Position numbers and translations under genes: made by a program. DNA of 64,000 nucleotides from Pseudomonadota bacterium (GTDB taxonomy: Bacteria > Pseudomonadota > Alphaproteobacteria > Sphingomonadales > Sphingomonadaceae). Below the pieces are notes generated by a model. It made no database searches. It saw only the letters and a program-made list of their open reading frames with translations, and had not been told where the DNA came from. Location: the NCBI GenBank assembly GCA_020160755.1, contig JAIUPN010000003.1, forward strand, positions 62,001 to 126,000, in the 5' to 3' direction. Shown here piece by piece: positions 9,302 to 20,721 of the stretch. The number at the start of each line of letters is the position of its first letter. Positions within the stretch are counted from its first letter, which is position 1.

Positions 9302-9673
9302 ATGCCCACGATCAACCAGCTGGTCCGCAAGGGCCGGACTCCCCAGAAGGTGAAGTCCAAGGTCCCGGCGATGGACGCAAACCCGCAAAAGCGCGGCGTT
9401 TGCACCCGTGTCTACACGACGACCCCGAAAAAGCCGAACTCGGCGCTCCGCAAGGTTGCGAAGGTCCGCCTGACCAACCAGCGCGAAGTCATCACCTACA
9501 TCCCCGGCGAAGGCCACAACCTCCAGGAACACAGCGTCGTGCTGATCCGCGGCGGTCGTGTCCGCGATCTTCCCGGTGTGCGTTACCACGTCCTGCGCGG
9601 CGTGCTCGATACGCAGGGCGTGAAGGACCGCAAGCAGAGCCGTTCGAAGTACGGCGCGAAGCGTCCGAAGTAA
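9302..9673 (+). CDS. rpsL: 30S ribosomal protein S12
   Basis: S12 (123 residues) sits at the decoding centre of the small subunit and governs accuracy. The conserved loops are [12 protein letters not shown] (39-50) and the second loop around residues 85-92. Lys43 is retained, but the second loop reads GGRVRDLPG, giving Arg88 where E. coli and most bacteria have Lys88. K88R is a classical streptomycin-resistance change. A longer in-frame extension to 9131 is rejected because the family starts at [12 protein letters not shown]. It is the first gene of the superoperon. Confidence 0.97.
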   Translation: MPTINQLVRKGRTPQKVKSKVPAMDANPQKRGVCTRVYTTTPKKPNSALRKVAKVRLTNQREVITYIPGEGHNLQEHSVVLIRGGRVRDLPGVRYHVLRGVLDTQGVKDRKQSRSKYGAKRPK

Positions 9674-9697
9674 GGACCGCTTTTTCGGCTATTTGAT

Positions 9698-9725
9698 CAT
9701 CCCTGGCTGCGCATGCGCCGGGATG
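9698..9725 (+). other. Intercistronic hairpin between rpsL and rpsG
   Basis: CATCCC-T-GGC (9698-9707) can pair with GCCGGGATG (near 9717-9725), with a bulged T. The palindrome GCGCATGCGC at 9709-9718 lies inside it. In E. coli the S12-S7 intercistronic region is the S7 repressor binding site. An equivalent role here is inferred from position only. Confidence 0.4.
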
Positions 9726-9746
9726 CTGTTGTAAAAGGAATTACCT

Positions 9747-10217
9747 ATGGCTCGTCGTCGTCGTCCTGAACGCCGCGAAATCCTGCCCGATCCCCGTTTC
9801 GGTGATACGGTGCTGTCGAAGTTCATGAACAGCGTCATGCTGGACGGGAAGAAGTCCGTCGCCGAAAGCATCGTTTACGGTGCGCTCGAATCGGTCGAAG
9901 CCCGCGCCAAGAAGGAACCGCTCGGCGTGTTCCACGAGGCGCTCGCGAACATCCGCCCGAACATCGAAGTCCGCAGCCGCCGCGTCGGCGGTGCGACCTA
10001 TCAGGTTCCGGTCGAAGTCCGTCCGGACCGTGCGCAGGCGCTCGCGATCCGCTGGCTGATCACCGCCGCGCGCAACCGCAGCGAAACCACGATGGCCGCG
10101 CGCCTGTCGGGCGAACTGCTCGACGCGTCGAACAACCGCGGCAACGCGGTCAAGAAGCGCGAAGACACGCACCGCATGGCGGAAGCGAACCGCGCCTTCT
10201 CGCACTACCGCTGGTAA
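9747..10217 (+). CDS. rpsG: 30S ribosomal protein S7
   Basis: S7 (156 residues) nucleates assembly of the 30S head and contacts the E-site tRNA and mRNA. It begins [20 protein letters not shown] and contains the conserved [13 protein letters not shown] and [15 protein letters not shown] segments. AAAAGGAA precedes the ATG. The length matches the family. It lies 73 bases after rpsL and about 108 before fusA, both gaps containing hairpins, so expression may be adjusted within the operon. Confidence 0.97.
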   Translation: MARRRRPERREILPDPRFGDTVLSKFMNSVMLDGKKSVAESIVYGALESVEARAKKEPLGVFHEALANIRPNIEVRSRRVGGATYQVPVEVRPDRAQALAIRWLITAARNRSETTMAARLSGELLDASNNRGNAVKKREDTHRMAEANRAFSHYRW

Positions 10218-10281
10218 CCCACGCGGACGCCCCTGCGCCTCGCGGGGCGCGTCTCGCAATCGTAACAATCGTTCCTATATC

Positions 10282-10306
10282 GGGGGTGGCCGCAAGGGCC
10301 GCCCCC
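10282..10306 (+). other. Hairpin between rpsG and fusA
   Basis: GGGGGTGGCC (10282-10291) pairs with GGCCGCCCCC (10297-10306), allowing one G-U pair, around a GCAAG loop. It lies about 20 bases before the fusA start and has no T-run, so it looks like an intercistronic structure rather than a terminator. Confidence 0.4.
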
Positions 10307-10325
10307 CAAATCCAAGGAAAAGACC

Positions 10326-12419
<2,094 letters not shown>

Positions 12420-12439
12420 CGGGTCAAAGCCGCGCGGGC

Positions 12440-12467
12440 TTGCACCGCGCGGCAAGACCCTCTAAGG
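12440..12467 (+). promoter_or_regulatory. Candidate internal promoter for tuf
   Basis: TTGCAC (12440-12445), a 16-base spacer and CTAAGG (12462-12467) are followed by GCGGCGC. A perfect 9-bp hairpin, GCCGCGCGG (12429-12437) with CCGCGCGGC (12445-12453), overlaps the -35. An extra promoter would fit the need for excess EF-Tu over ribosomal proteins. Confidence 0.45.
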
Positions 12468-12537
12468 GCGGCGCCTGATTCAGCAGGCTCGTCCAGGACT
12501 GATCAACGCAAACATTGAACAAGAAGGTTATACCATC

Positions 12538-13731
12538 ATGGCCAAGGCTAAATTTGAGCGGACGAAGCCGCACTGCAACATCGGCACCATCGGTCACGTC
12601 GACCATGGCAAGACCTCGCTGACCGCAGCGATCACCAAGGTGCTCGCCGAAAACGTCGCCGGCAACGCCGCCGTCGACTTCGCAAACATCGACAAGGCTC
12701 CCGAAGAGCGCGAGCGCGGCATCACTATTTCGACCGCACACGTCGAATATGAAACCGACGGCCGCCACTATGCGCACGTCGACTGCCCGGGCCACGCCGA
12801 CTATGTGAAGAACATGATCACCGGCGCCGCCCAGATGGACGGCGCGATCCTCGTCGTGTCGGCCGCTGACGGCCCGATGCCGCAGACCAAGGAGCACATC
12901 CTGCTCGCGAAGCAGGTCGGCGTTCCCACGATGGTCGTGTTCCTCAACAAGGTCGACCAGCTTGACGATCCCGAGCTGCTCGAACTCGTCGAACTCGAAA
13001 TTCGTGAAGAACTTTCGAAGCGCGACTTCGACGGCGACAATATTCCGATCATCGCCGGTTCGGCTCTCGCCGCGCTGGAAAGCCGCGACGACAACATCGG
13101 CAAGGACGCGATCCTGAAGCTGATGGCTGCCGTCGACGCGTGGATCCCGCAGCCGGAACGTCCGCTCGACAAGCCCTTCCTGATGCCGATCGAAGACGTG
13201 TTCTCGATCTCGGGTCGCGGTACCGTCGTGACCGGCCGTATCGAAACCGGCATCGTCAAGGTTGGTGAAGAAGTCGAAATCGTCGGCATCAAGGACACCA
13301 AGAAGACTGTCGTGACCGGCGTCGAAATGTTCCGCAAGCTGCTCGACCAGGGCCAGGCTGGCGACAACGTCGGTGCGCTGATTCGCGGCGTCGGCCGTGA
13401 AGAAGTCGAGCGTGGCCAGGTTCTGGCGAAGCCCGGCTCGATCACGCCGCACACCGAGTTCACCTCGGAAGTGTACGTCCTGTCGAAGGACGAAGGCGGC
13501 CGTCACACGCCGTTCTTCGCGAACTATCGTCCGCAGTTCTACTTCCGCACCACCGACGTCACCGGTGAGGTTATCCTCCCCGAGGGCACCGAGATGGTCA
13601 TGCCGGGCGACAACGTCCAGCTGTCGGTCAAGCTGATTGCCCCGATCGCCATGGACCCGGGTCTGCGCTTCGCAATTCGCGAAGGTGGCCGTACCGTCGG
13701 CGCAGGGGTTGTCGCGACGATCACAAAGTAA
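12538..13731 (+). CDS. tuf: Elongation factor Tu
   Basis: EF-Tu (397 residues) delivers aminoacyl-tRNA to the ribosome as a GTP complex. [10 protein letters not shown] at residues 19-28 is the P-loop, DCPGHADY the G3 motif and NKVDQ the G4 motif; domains 2 and 3 follow, ending [19 protein letters not shown] is upstream of the ATG. This is the only tuf copy in the window; many proteobacteria have a second one elsewhere. A probable extra promoter lies in the fusA-tuf gap, and a hairpin follows the stop. Confidence 0.98.
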   Translation: MAKAKFERTKPHCNIGTIGHVDHGKTSLTAAITKVLAENVAGNAAVDFANIDKAPEERERGITISTAHVEYETDGRHYAHVDCPGHADYVKNMITGAAQMDGAILVVSAADGPMPQTKEHILLAKQVGVPTMVVFLNKVDQLDDPELLELVELEIREELSKRDFDGDNIPIIAGSALAALESRDDNIGKDAILKLMAAVDAWIPQPERPLDKPFLMPIEDVFSISGRGTVVTGRIETGIVKVGEEVEIVGIKDTKKTVVTGVEMFRKLLDQGQAGDNVGALIRGVGREEVERGQVLAKPGSITPHTEFTSEVYVLSKDEGGRHTPFFANYRPQFYFRTTDVTGEVILPEGTEMVMPGDNVQLSVKLIAPIAMDPGLRFAIREGGRTVGAGVVATITK

Positions 13732-13741
13732 TATAGGGCCG

Positions 13742-13776
13742 CGAGCCGCGCGATTCGGACCGATTCGCGCGGCTCG
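13742..13776 (+). terminator. Hairpin after tuf, partial terminator or attenuator
   Basis: CGAGCCGCGCGATTCGG (13742-13758) and CCGATTCGCGCGGCTCG (13760-13776) are complementary except at one position and practically abut. AT-rich sequence with a short TTTT follows at 13781-13794. The weak T-run suggests partial termination before rpsJ. Confidence 0.5.
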
Positions 13777-13878
13777 TAGCTTAAAGAATTTTGATGGCCG
13801 ATCCGGCTTCCCTGCGGAAGTCGGAGCAGGCCATTTCGGCTCTTTCGCATCGTTAGACGGGATTCGACTGGAACAGTC

Positions 13879-14190
13879 ATGGAAACGCAGAATATTCGCA
13901 TTCGCCTGAAGGCCTTTGATCACCGCGTGCTCGATCAGGCCACCACCGACATTGCCGACACGGCACGTCGTACGGGCGCACTCATTCGCGGTCCGATCCC
14001 GCTTCCGACGCGTATTGAAAAATTCACCGTGAACCGCGGCCCGCATGTCGACAAAAAGTCGCGCGAGCAGTTCGAGGTGCGTACCCACAAGCGGCTGCTC
14101 GACATCGTGCAGCCCACCCCGCAGACGGTTGACGCGCTGATGAAGCTCGACCTCGCTGCGGGCGTGAACGTCGAAATCAAGTTGGCGTAA
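13879..14190 (+). CDS. rpsJ: 30S ribosomal protein S10
   Basis: S10 (103 residues) is a 30S head protein that also joins NusB in antitermination complexes. The sequence begins [20 protein letters not shown] and contains the conserved [20 protein letters not shown] stretch. The length matches the family. It is usually followed within a few bases by rplC; here 299 bases intervene, which is unusual and described separately. Confidence 0.97.
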   Translation: METQNIRIRLKAFDHRVLDQATTDIADTARRTGALIRGPIPLPTRIEKFTVNRGPHVDKKSREQFEVRTHKRLLDIVQPTPQTVDALMKLDLAAGVNVEIKLA

Positions 14191-14489
14191 GCCAACGCAG
14201 CCCCGGCGAAAGCCGGGGTCTCTATCGGCAGGACACTTCGGTGACTGCATTGTCCGGCGCGATCCGGGCCGACGATAGGGTGGATACCGCCGGACCTCTT
14301 CTTCGGAAGAAATATGGTCCGGGCTGCGTCCCCCGTCTCGCCGCTTCTCCCACGGGGCGCGGCACCTCAGCCCGGACGGGGCGATGCATCGAAATTCTGG
14401 GCTGGGAGGGTTCTCGTCGAGGTTCGCCTTGATGGGGTCCCGCACGCCGTGCGGAATGGTCCGCCCGGCCTCTGTTGAGGAGTATGATC
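14191..14489 (+). other. 299-nt structured gap inside the S10 operon (rpsJ-rplC)
   Basis: No credible gene is present. Potential RNA structures are CCCCGGC-GAAA-GCCGGGG (14201-14218), an outer 10-bp stem GTCCGGGCTG (14317-14326) with CAGCCCGGAC (14368-14377) enclosing CCCCGT (14331-14336) with ACGGGG (14352-14357), and a small CCTC-TGTT-GAGG hairpin whose 3' arm includes the rplC ribosome site at 14477-14482. The nested stems suggest a structured leader for rplC, possibly a ribosomal-protein autoregulatory site or a processing signal. The role is inferred. Confidence 0.5.
14201..14218. repeat. Short intergenic palindrome, copy 1 (CCCCGGC stem)
   Basis: CCCCGGC-GAAA-GCCGGGG is a perfect 7-bp stem with a GNRA-type loop, 10 bases after the rpsJ stop. 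The same stem with a different loop recurs at 55538-55555, which suggests a dispersed repetitive element. Confidence 0.45.
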
Positions 14490-15263
14490 ATGCGTACTGG
14501 CGTGATCGCGAAGAAAATGGGGATGACCCGCCTGTTTCAGGATGACGGCCGCCACGTGCCCGTCACCGTCCTGAGCCTCGAAGGCTGCCAAGTCGTCTCC
14601 GTGCGCGATAAAGAACGTGACGGCTATGTGGCCGTTCAACTCGGTGCTGGCTCGGCCAAGGCGAAGAACGTCGCCAAGCCGCAGCGCGGTGCCTATGGCA
14701 AGGCCGAAGTCGAGCCCAAGGCGAAGCTCGTCGAATTCCGCGTCGCCGACGACGCGACGCTCGACGTCGGCGCCGAACTGTCGGCCGACCATTTCGTTGC
14801 CGGCCAGATCGTCGACATCCAGGGCGTGACCCAGGGTAAGGGCTTTGCCGGTGCGATGAAGCGCTGGGGTTTCGGCGGTATGCGCGCGACCCACGGTGTT
14901 TCGATCAGCCACCGTGCGCATGGTTCGACCGGTAACCGCCAGGATCCGGGCCGCGTCTTCAAGAACAAGAAGATGGCCGGTCACATGGGCGCGCGTAACC
15001 GCACCCAGCAGAATCTCGAAATCGTCCGCACCGACGTCGAGCGCGGCCTTCTCTTCGTCAAGGGCTCGGTCCCTGGCTCGAAGGGCGGCTGGCTGCTCGT
15101 CCGCGATGCGGTGAAGCTGCCGCGTCATCCGGAGGCCCCCTATCCGGCGGGCGTCAAGAGCGCGGCCAATACCAACGATGCCCCGGTTGATGCACCGGTC
15201 GAAACGCCGGTTGAAGAAACCGTCGTCGACACCGCGGCCACCGACGGCGCACAGGAGTCCTGA
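14490..15263 (+). CDS. rplC: 50S ribosomal protein L3
   Basis: L3 (257 residues) is an early-assembly 50S protein near the peptidyl-transferase centre. The start [12 protein letters not shown] at 14490 is chosen over the ATG at 14484 because GAGGAG (14477-14482) is then correctly spaced. [18 protein letters not shown] contains Gln151, the position methylated by PrmB in E. coli. After residue 210 there is an acidic, Pro/Val/Thr-rich tail of about 45 residues that E. coli L3 (209 residues) lacks. Confidence 0.96.
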   Translation: MRTGVIAKKMGMTRLFQDDGRHVPVTVLSLEGCQVVSVRDKERDGYVAVQLGAGSAKAKNVAKPQRGAYGKAEVEPKAKLVEFRVADDATLDVGAELSADHFVAGQIVDIQGVTQGKGFAGAMKRWGFGGMRATHGVSISHRAHGSTGNRQDPGRVFKNKKMAGHMGARNRTQQNLEIVRTDVERGLLFVKGSVPGSKGGWLLVRDAVKLPRHPEAPYPAGVKSAANTNDAPVDAPVETPVEETVVDTAATDGAQES

Positions 15264-15265
15264 TC

Positions 15266-15892
15266 ATGAAGGTCAAGGTTCAGACCCTCGACGGCAAGGC
15301 CGGCACCGACATCGATCTCAACGACGACGTCTTTGGTGTCGACGCGCGCGCCGACATCCTGCATCGCGTCGTTGCATGGCAGCTCGAAAAGCGCCGTGGC
15401 CCGGCTCGTGCCGCCCGCGAACGCAGCGATGTGTCGCGCACCGGCAAGAAGTTCGGTCGTCAGAAGGGCGGCGGTACCGCACGTCACGGCGATCGCAAGG
15501 CGCCGATCTTCATCGGCGGTGGTAAGGCGCATGGCCCCCGTGCCCGCACCTTCGGCCACTCGCTGAACAAGAAGATCCGCACCCTCGGCCTCAAGATGGC
15601 GCTCAGCGACAAGGCGAAGGGCGGCAAGCTCGTCGTTATCGATACGCTCGAGCTCAAGGACGCGAAGACCAAGGCGCTCGCCGGCAAGCTCGGCAAGCTC
15701 GAACTCGGCAATCGCGCCCTCTTCATCGACGGCGACGCGGTGCACGAAAGCTTCGCAATGGCATCGGCTAACCTGATCGGTGTCGACGCGCTGCCGGCGA
15801 TCGGTGCCAATGTCTATGACATCATCCGTGCCGACACGCTGGTCCTGACCCGCGCGGCGGTCGAAAAGCTGGAGGCACGCTGCAATGGCTAA
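15266..15892 (+). CDS. rplD: 50S ribosomal protein L4
   Basis: L4 (208 residues) lines the peptide exit tunnel and, in E. coli, represses the S10 operon. The conserved loop [20 protein letters not shown] and the following [14 protein letters not shown] are present; this loop is where macrolide-resistance changes map, and nothing unusual is evident. It starts two bases after rplC and overlaps rplW by eight bases, so translation is coupled. Confidence 0.97.
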   Translation: MKVKVQTLDGKAGTDIDLNDDVFGVDARADILHRVVAWQLEKRRGPARAARERSDVSRTGKKFGRQKGGGTARHGDRKAPIFIGGGKAHGPRARTFGHSLNKKIRTLGLKMALSDKAKGGKLVVIDTLELKDAKTKALAGKLGKLELGNRALFIDGDAVHESFAMASANLIGVDALPAIGANVYDIIRADTLVLTRAAVEKLEARCNG

Positions 15893-16193
15893 GGCAAAAA
15901 CCATCGACGCGCGTCACTATGACGTGATCCTCGCTCCGGTGATCACCGAAAAGTCGACGCTGCTCAGCGAAAATAACGCGGTGGTGTTCAAGGTCGCGAA
16001 CGACGCGACCAAGCCCGCCATCAAGGCCGCCGTCGAGGCGCTGTTCGATGTCAAGGTGATCGGCGTGAACACGCTCGTCACCAAGGGCAAGACCAAGCGC
16101 TGGAAGGGCAAGCCCTACACCCGCAGCGACGTGAAGAAGGCGATCGTTCGTCTGGCCGAAGGCCAGTCGATCGACGTCACCACCGGCGTCTGA
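15885..16193 (+). CDS. rplW: 50S ribosomal protein L23
   Basis: L23 (102 residues) sits at the tunnel exit and is the docking site for trigger factor and the signal recognition particle. It shows the expected order: [14 protein letters not shown] near the N-terminus, [20 protein letters not shown] in the middle and the basic loop [19 protein letters not shown]. Its ATG lies inside the last codons of rplD (eight-base overlap). The length matches the family. Confidence 0.96.
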   Translation: MAKAKTIDARHYDVILAPVITEKSTLLSENNAVVFKVANDATKPAIKAAVEALFDVKVIGVNTLVTKGKTKRWKGKPYTRSDVKKAIVRLAEGQSIDVTTGV

Positions 16194-16214
16194 TTGTAGG
16201 GAAAGGCAGAGAAA

Positions 16215-17051
16215 ATGGCACTTAAATCCTATAATCCGACGAGCCCCGCGCAGCGCGGCCTGATCCTCGTCGACAAATCGTCGCTGTGGAAGGGCAAGCC
16301 CGTCAAGGCGCTGACCGAAGGCAAGCGCAAGACCGGTGGCCGCAACAACAAGGGTCATGTGACCTCGCGCGGCATCGCCGGCGGCCACAAGCAGAAGTAC
16401 CGCTTCATCGACTTCAAGCGTCGCAAGTGGGACATGCCGGCTGTTGTCGAGCGTCTGGAATATGACCCGAACCGCACCGCGTTCATCGCGCTCGTCAAGT
16501 ACGAAGACGGTGAAGTGGCTTACATCCTGGCGCCGCAGCGTCTGGCTGTTGGCGACACCGTCGTCGCGGGCAAGAAGACCGACGTGAAGCCGGGCAATGC
16601 GATGGAACTGTCGCAGATGCCGGTCGGCACGATCGTGCACAACATCGAGATGAAGCCGGGCAAGGGTGGCCAGATCGCCCGTTCGGCTGGCACCTATGCA
16701 CAGGTCGTCGGTCGTGACCGCGGTCTCGTCATCGTGCGTCTCGGTTCGGGCGAACAGCGTTACATCCGCGGCGAATGCATGGGCACGGTGGGTGCGGTGT
16801 CGAACCCCGACAACCAGAACACCAACCTCGGCAAGGCCGGCCGCAACCGCTGGCTCGGCAAGCGTCCGCTGACGCGCGGTGTCGCAAAGAACCCGGTCGA
16901 TCACCCGCATGGCGGCGGCGAAGGCCGCACCTCGGGCGGCCGTCACCCGGTTACCCCGTGGGGCAAGCCGACGAAGGGTGCGCGTACGCGCCACAACAAG
17001 TCGACCGACAAGATGATCATCCGGTCGCGTCACGCGAAGAAGAAGAGGTAA
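16215..17051 (+). CDS. rplB: 50S ribosomal protein L2
   Basis: L2 (278 residues) is essential for subunit association and for the peptidyl-transferase centre. It begins [20 protein letters not shown] and has the [20 protein letters not shown] segment. The C-terminal [20 protein letters not shown] carries the highly conserved histidine (His229 in E. coli). AGGGAAAGGCAGAGAAA precedes the ATG. The length is slightly above E. coli L2 (273). Confidence 0.97.
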   Translation: MALKSYNPTSPAQRGLILVDKSSLWKGKPVKALTEGKRKTGGRNNKGHVTSRGIAGGHKQKYRFIDFKRRKWDMPAVVERLEYDPNRTAFIALVKYEDGEVAYILAPQRLAVGDTVVAGKKTDVKPGNAMELSQMPVGTIVHNIEMKPGKGGQIARSAGTYAQVVGRDRGLVIVRLGSGEQRYIRGECMGTVGAVSNPDNQNTNLGKAGRNRWLGKRPLTRGVAKNPVDHPHGGGEGRTSGGRHPVTPWGKPTKGARTRHNKSTDKMIIRSRHAKKKR

Positions 17052-17054
17052 GCC

Positions 17055-17330
17055 ATGGCTCGCTCGGTCTGGAAGGGTCCGTTCGTGGACCTCCATCTGC
17101 TCAAGAAAGCCGAAACGGCCCAGGACGGCGGCAGCTCTGCCCCGATCAAGACCTGGTCGCGCCGGTCCACCATCCTCCCGCAGTTCGTGGGCCTGACCTT
17201 CAACGTCTACAACGGCCGCAAGTTCGTGCCGGTGTCGGTCAATGAAGACATGGTCGGCATGAAGCTGGGTGAATTTGCGCCGACGCGCTTCTTCCCCGGC
17301 CACGCGGCTGACAAGAAGGGCAAACGCTAA
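17055..17330 (+). CDS. rpsS: 30S ribosomal protein S19
   Basis: S19 (91 residues) is a 30S head protein forming a complex with S13 and contacting A-site tRNA. It begins [18 protein letters not shown] and contains [19 protein letters not shown] and the C-terminal [20 protein letters not shown]. It starts three bases after rplB and its TAA overlaps the rplV ATG by one base (TAATG), a coupling arrangement. Confidence 0.97.
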   Translation: MARSVWKGPFVDLHLLKKAETAQDGGSSAPIKTWSRRSTILPQFVGLTFNVYNGRKFVPVSVNEDMVGMKLGEFAPTRFFPGHAADKKGKR

Positions 17331-17710
17331 TGGGCAAGGAAAAGTCCCCCCGCCGCGTTGCGGACAATGAGGCGCTCTCGGTCGGCACGCAGATTCGCGG
17401 TTCGGCGCAGAAGCTCAACCTCGTTGCCGCGCTGATCCGCGGCCGCAAGGTCGAAGACGCGATGAACATCCTCACCTTCTCGAAGAAGGCGATGGCTGTC
17501 GACGTGCGCAAGGTTCTCGCCAGCGCCGTCGCCAACGCGGAAAACAACCACAACCTCGACGTTGATGCGCTCGTCATCAAGGAAGCCAGCGTCGGCAAGT
17601 CGATCTCGATGAAGCGCTGGCACGCTCGTGGCCGCGGCAAGTCGACCCGGATCGTCAAGCCGTTCAGCCGCATCCGCATTGTCGTGCGCGAACAGGAAGA
17701 AGAGGCGTAA
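17330..17710 (+). CDS. rplV: 50S ribosomal protein L22
   Basis: L22 (126 residues) spans the 50S subunit and its extended hairpin lines the exit tunnel. [22 protein letters not shown] and the tunnel hairpin [20 protein letters not shown] are present without evident changes. It overlaps rpsS by one base and is followed one base later by rpsC. A few residues precede the usual start of the family ([15 protein letters not shown]), a small N-terminal extension. Confidence 0.96.
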   Translation: MGKEKSPRRVADNEALSVGTQIRGSAQKLNLVAALIRGRKVEDAMNILTFSKKAMAVDVRKVLASAVANAENNHNLDVDALVIKEASVGKSISMKRWHARGRGKSTRIVKPFSRIRIVVREQEEEA

Positions 17711-17711
17711 G

Positions 17712-18419
17712 ATGGGCCAGAAGAGCAATCCGATCGGCCTGCGCCTGCAGGTCAACCGCACCTGGGACAGCCGCTGGTTCGCCGAAGGCCAGGACTATGG
17801 CCGCATGCTTGTCGAAGATCTGAAGATCCGCAAGTTTGTGTTCAAGCACCTGCCGCAGGCCGCGATCTCGAAGGTCGTGATCGAGCGTCCGGCGAAGCTG
17901 TGCCGCGTGTCGATCTATGCCGCCCGTCCGGGTGTCATCATCGGCAAGAAGGGCGCGGACATCGAAAAGCTGCGCAAGCAGCTCGGCGCGATGACGGGCA
18001 GCGACGTGTCGCTGAACATCGTCGAAATCCGCAAGCCCGAAGTCGACGCCAAGCTCGTCGGCCAGGGTATTGCCGACCAGCTCGAACGCCGCGTCGCGTT
18101 CCGCCGTGCCATGAAGCGCGCCGTTCAGTCGGCGATGCGTCTGGGCGCCGAAGGCATCCGCATCAACTGCGCGGGCCGTCTCGGCGGCGCGGAAATCGCG
18201 CGTACCGAATGGTATCGCGAAGGCCGCGTGCCGCTGCACACGCTGCGCGCCAATGTCGATTATGCCGAGGCCGAAGCCCACACCGCCTATGGCGTGTGCG
18301 GGATCAAGGTCTGGATCTTCAAGGGCGAGATCCTTGGTCACGACCCGATGGCAACCGACCGTCTGATGCTCGATGCACAGACGACCGGTGTCCGTCCGGC
18401 CCGTGAAGATCGCCGCTAA
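17712..18419 (+). CDS. rpsC: 30S ribosomal protein S3
   Basis: S3 (235 residues) is at the mRNA entry channel and contributes to the ribosomal helicase. [20 protein letters not shown] marks the family start at 17712; an in-frame extension to 17628 lies within rplV and is not used. A KH domain with [14 protein letters not shown] carries the GxxG loop, followed by the S3 C-terminal domain with [20 protein letters not shown]. It starts one base after rplV. Confidence 0.97.
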   Translation: MGQKSNPIGLRLQVNRTWDSRWFAEGQDYGRMLVEDLKIRKFVFKHLPQAAISKVVIERPAKLCRVSIYAARPGVIIGKKGADIEKLRKQLGAMTGSDVSLNIVEIRKPEVDAKLVGQGIADQLERRVAFRRAMKRAVQSAMRLGAEGIRINCAGRLGGAEIARTEWYREGRVPLHTLRANVDYAEAEAHTAYGVCGIKVWIFKGEILGHDPMATDRLMLDAQTTGVRPAREDRR

Positions 18420-18430
18420 GGACTGCTGAC

Positions 18431-18862
18431 ATGCTGCAACCGAAAAAAACCAAGTTCCGCAAGGCCTTCAAGGGCCGCATCCATGGCAATGCCAAGGGCG
18501 GTACCAGCCTGAACTTCGGCTCCTACGGGCTGAAGGCGATGGAACCCGAGCGGATCACCGCACGCCAGATCGAGGCGGCTCGCCGTGCGATCAGCCGCGC
18601 GATCAAGCGTCAGGGCCGTTTGTGGATCCGCATCTTCCCCGACGTCCCCGTGTCGTCGAAGCCTGCCGAAGTCCGTATGGGTAAGGGCAAGGGTTCGCCG
18701 GAATTCTGGGCCGCGCGCGTGAAGCCGGGTCGCATCCTGTTCGAACTCGACGGCGTTCCCGGCCCCGTGGCCGCGCTGGCGTTCGAACGCGCCGCGATGA
18801 AGCTGCCGATCAAGACGAAGGTGATCGCCCGACTCGGCGACACCTCGCACCTGGAGGGCTAA
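18431..18862 (+). CDS. rplP: 50S ribosomal protein L16
   Basis: L16 (143 residues) helps position A-site tRNA in the 50S subunit. It begins [20 protein letters not shown] and has the conserved [20 protein letters not shown] and [20 protein letters not shown] segments; the latter includes the Arg that is hydroxylated in some bacteria. The length is a little above the usual 136-138, with the extra at the C-terminus. Confidence 0.96.
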   Translation: MLQPKKTKFRKAFKGRIHGNAKGGTSLNFGSYGLKAMEPERITARQIEAARRAISRAIKRQGRLWIRIFPDVPVSSKPAEVRMGKGKGSPEFWAARVKPGRILFELDGVPGPVAALAFERAAMKLPIKTKVIARLGDTSHLEG

Positions 18863-18866
18863 GGAC

Positions 18867-19070
18867 ATGGCCAAGACCGAAGATTTCAAGGCCAAGACCG
18901 ACGACCAGCTCGCCGAACAGCTTGGCGAACTGAAGCGCGAGGCGTTCAACCTCCGCTTCCAGGCGGCCACCGGCCAGCTTGAAAAGGCCTCACGCGTCAA
19001 GGAAGTGCGTCGTTCGATCGCGCGCATCAAGACGCAGCAGACCGAGCGTTCGCGCTCGGCCGCGAAGTAA
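18867..19070 (+). CDS. rpmC: 50S ribosomal protein L29
   Basis: L29 (67 residues) is a small alpha-helical protein at the exit-tunnel rim next to L23. The sequence has the expected two-helix shape: [20 protein letters not shown], then [20 protein letters not shown], ending in an Arg-rich stretch. It starts four bases after the rplP stop and lies 11 bases before rpsQ. Confidence 0.95.
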   Translation: MAKTEDFKAKTDDQLAEQLGELKREAFNLRFQAATGQLEKASRVKEVRRSIARIKTQQTERSRSAAK

Positions 19071-19081
19071 GGAGACTATCG

Positions 19082-19351
19082 ATGCCGAAGCGCATTCTGA
19101 CCGGTACGGTGGTGTCCGACAAGGGCGACAAGACCGTCGTGGTGAAGGTCGAACGGAAGGTGAAGCACCCTCTGTACGGCAAGATCATCCGCCGTTCGAA
19201 AAAGTATCACGCCCACGATGAGGACAACGCCATCAAGGCTGGCGAAACCGTCCGCATCGAGGAAACGAAGCCGATTTCGAAGCTGAAGACGTGGAAGGTG
19301 CTCGACAAGGTCGACACCCACAGCAAGCCCAAAACGGCTGCTGACGCCTAA
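19082..19351 (+). CDS. rpsQ: 30S ribosomal protein S17
   Basis: S17 (89 residues) is a primary 16S rRNA-binding OB-fold protein. It begins [20 protein letters not shown], followed by [20 protein letters not shown] and the signature [26 protein letters not shown] is upstream. A 60-base gap follows before rplN. Confidence 0.96.
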   Translation: MPKRILTGTVVSDKGDKTVVVKVERKVKHPLYGKIIRRSKKYHAHDEDNAIKAGETVRIEETKPISKLKTWKVLDKVDTHSKPKTAADA

Positions 19352-19411
19352 GCTGATTTTCACGGAACCGCCGGGGCATCCCGGTAGGCCAAAAAAGAAG
19401 GAAATGCATCG

Positions 19412-19780
19412 ATGATCCAGATGCAGTCACAATTGGAAGTCGCTGACAACAGCGGTGCCAAGCGCGTCCAGTGCATCAAGGTGCTGGGCGGGTCGAAGCG
19501 TCGTACTGCCGGCGTCGGCGACGTGATCGTCGTGTCGATCAAGGAAGCTCAGCCCCGCGGCAAGGTGAAGAAGGGTGACGTGCATCGCGCTGTCATCGTT
19601 CGCACTGCCAAGGACGTGCGCCGCGCCGATGGCTCGGTCATCCGTTTCGACAGCAACGCCGCCGTGCTCGTCAACAAGAACGAGGAGCCGATCGGCACCC
19701 GTATCTTCGGCCCCGTCGTCCGCGAACTGCGCGGCCGTGGCTATATGAAGATCATCAGCCTGGCGCCGGAGGTGCTCTGA
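19412..19780 (+). CDS. rplN: 50S ribosomal protein L14
   Basis: L14 (122 residues) forms an inter-subunit bridge and is the target of the silencing factor Rsf[21 protein letters not shown] and [20 protein letters not shown] are diagnostic, and the protein ends near [25 protein letters not shown] precedes the ATG. It starts the second half of the cluster and is followed two bases later by rplX. Confidence 0.97.
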   Translation: MIQMQSQLEVADNSGAKRVQCIKVLGGSKRRTAGVGDVIVVSIKEAQPRGKVKKGDVHRAVIVRTAKDVRRADGSVIRFDSNAAVLVNKNEEPIGTRIFGPVVRELRGRGYMKIISLAPEVL

Positions 19781-19782
19781 CC

Positions 19783-20100
19783 ATGGCGAACAAGATCAAG
19801 AAGGGCGACACGGTTGTCATCCTGTCCGGCAAGGACAAGGGCAAGACCGGCGAAGTGACGCAGAGCCTGCCGAAAGACGGCAAGGTCGTCGTCGCGGGCG
19901 TCAATGTCATCACGCGTCACCGCAAGCCGAGCCAGACCAACCCGCAGGGCGGCCTGGAACGCAAGGAAGCGCCGCTGTTCGCAAGCAAGGTTGCGCTGGC
20001 CGATCCCAAGACCGGCAAGCCGACGCGCGTTCGTTTTGAAACCAAGGACGGCAAGAAGGTCCGCGTGGCCGTGAAGTCCGGGGAGACGATCAATGGCTGA
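19783..20100 (+). CDS. rplX: 50S ribosomal protein L24
   Basis: L24 (105 residues) is an assembly-initiator protein of the 50S subunit. The KOW motif [20 protein letters not shown] is near the N-terminus, followed by [20 protein letters not shown]. Its stop codon lies eight bases inside rplE, so the two are coupled. Confidence 0.96.
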   Translation: MANKIKKGDTVVILSGKDKGKTGEVTQSLPKDGKVVVAGVNVITRHRKPSQTNPQGGLERKEAPLFASKVALADPKTGKPTRVRFETKDGKKVRVAVKSGETING

Positions 20101-20671
20101 TAACTACACCCCGCGCATGCGCAAGCGCTACGACGATGTGATCGTCAAGGCGATGACCGAGAAGTTCGGTTACAAGAATGCGATGGAAGTGCCGAAGATC
20201 GAAAAGATCGTGCTCAACATGGGCGTCGGTGAAGCCACGCAGGACAAGAAGAAGGTCGAATCGGCCGCTGCCGAGATGGAACTCATCGCCGGCCAGAAGC
20301 CTGTCGTGACCAAGGCGAAGAAGTCGATCGCACAGTTCAAGCTGCGCGAAGGTATGCCGATCGGCTGCAAGGTGACCCTGCGCCGCGAACGCATGTACGA
20401 ATTCCTCGACCGTCTGATCACGATCGCAATGCCGCGCATCCGCGACTTTCGCGGCGTGTCGGCGACCAGCTTCGACGGCCGTGGCAACTATGCCATGGGC
20501 CTGAAAGAGCAGATCATCTTCCCCGAGATCAACTATGACCGCATCGATCAGGTGCGCGGCATGGACGTGATCGTCACCACCACCGCCCGTACGGATGAAG
20601 AAGCCCGCGAACTGCTCAAGCTGTTCGGCTTCCCCTTCCCGATCGAAGCGCAGGAAAAGGAAGCCGCCTGA
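20093..20671 (+). CDS. rplE: 50S ribosomal protein L5
   Basis: L5 (192 residues) binds 5S rRNA and contacts P-site tRNA. The conserved [34 protein letters not shown] and [20 protein letters not shown] segments are present. The protein is about ten residues longer than E. coli L5, at both ends. Its ATG overlaps rplX. Confidence 0.97.
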   Translation: MADNYTPRMRKRYDDVIVKAMTEKFGYKNAMEVPKIEKIVLNMGVGEATQDKKKVESAAAEMELIAGQKPVVTKAKKSIAQFKLREGMPIGCKVTLRRERMYEFLDRLITIAMPRIRDFRGVSATSFDGRGNYAMGLKEQIIFPEINYDRIDQVRGMDVIVTTTARTDEEARELLKLFGFPFPIEAQEKEAA

Positions 20672-20721
20672 TCCCCTCGGGATCTGGCAGGCTCTTTCAA
20701 GAAGGAAAGAGAACTTAAGTC

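Noticed and set aside
14241..14432. A 63-codon GTG-started frame in the rpsJ-rplC gap
   Set aside because: There is no ribosome site, the composition is not protein-like, and it spans the predicted RNA stems.
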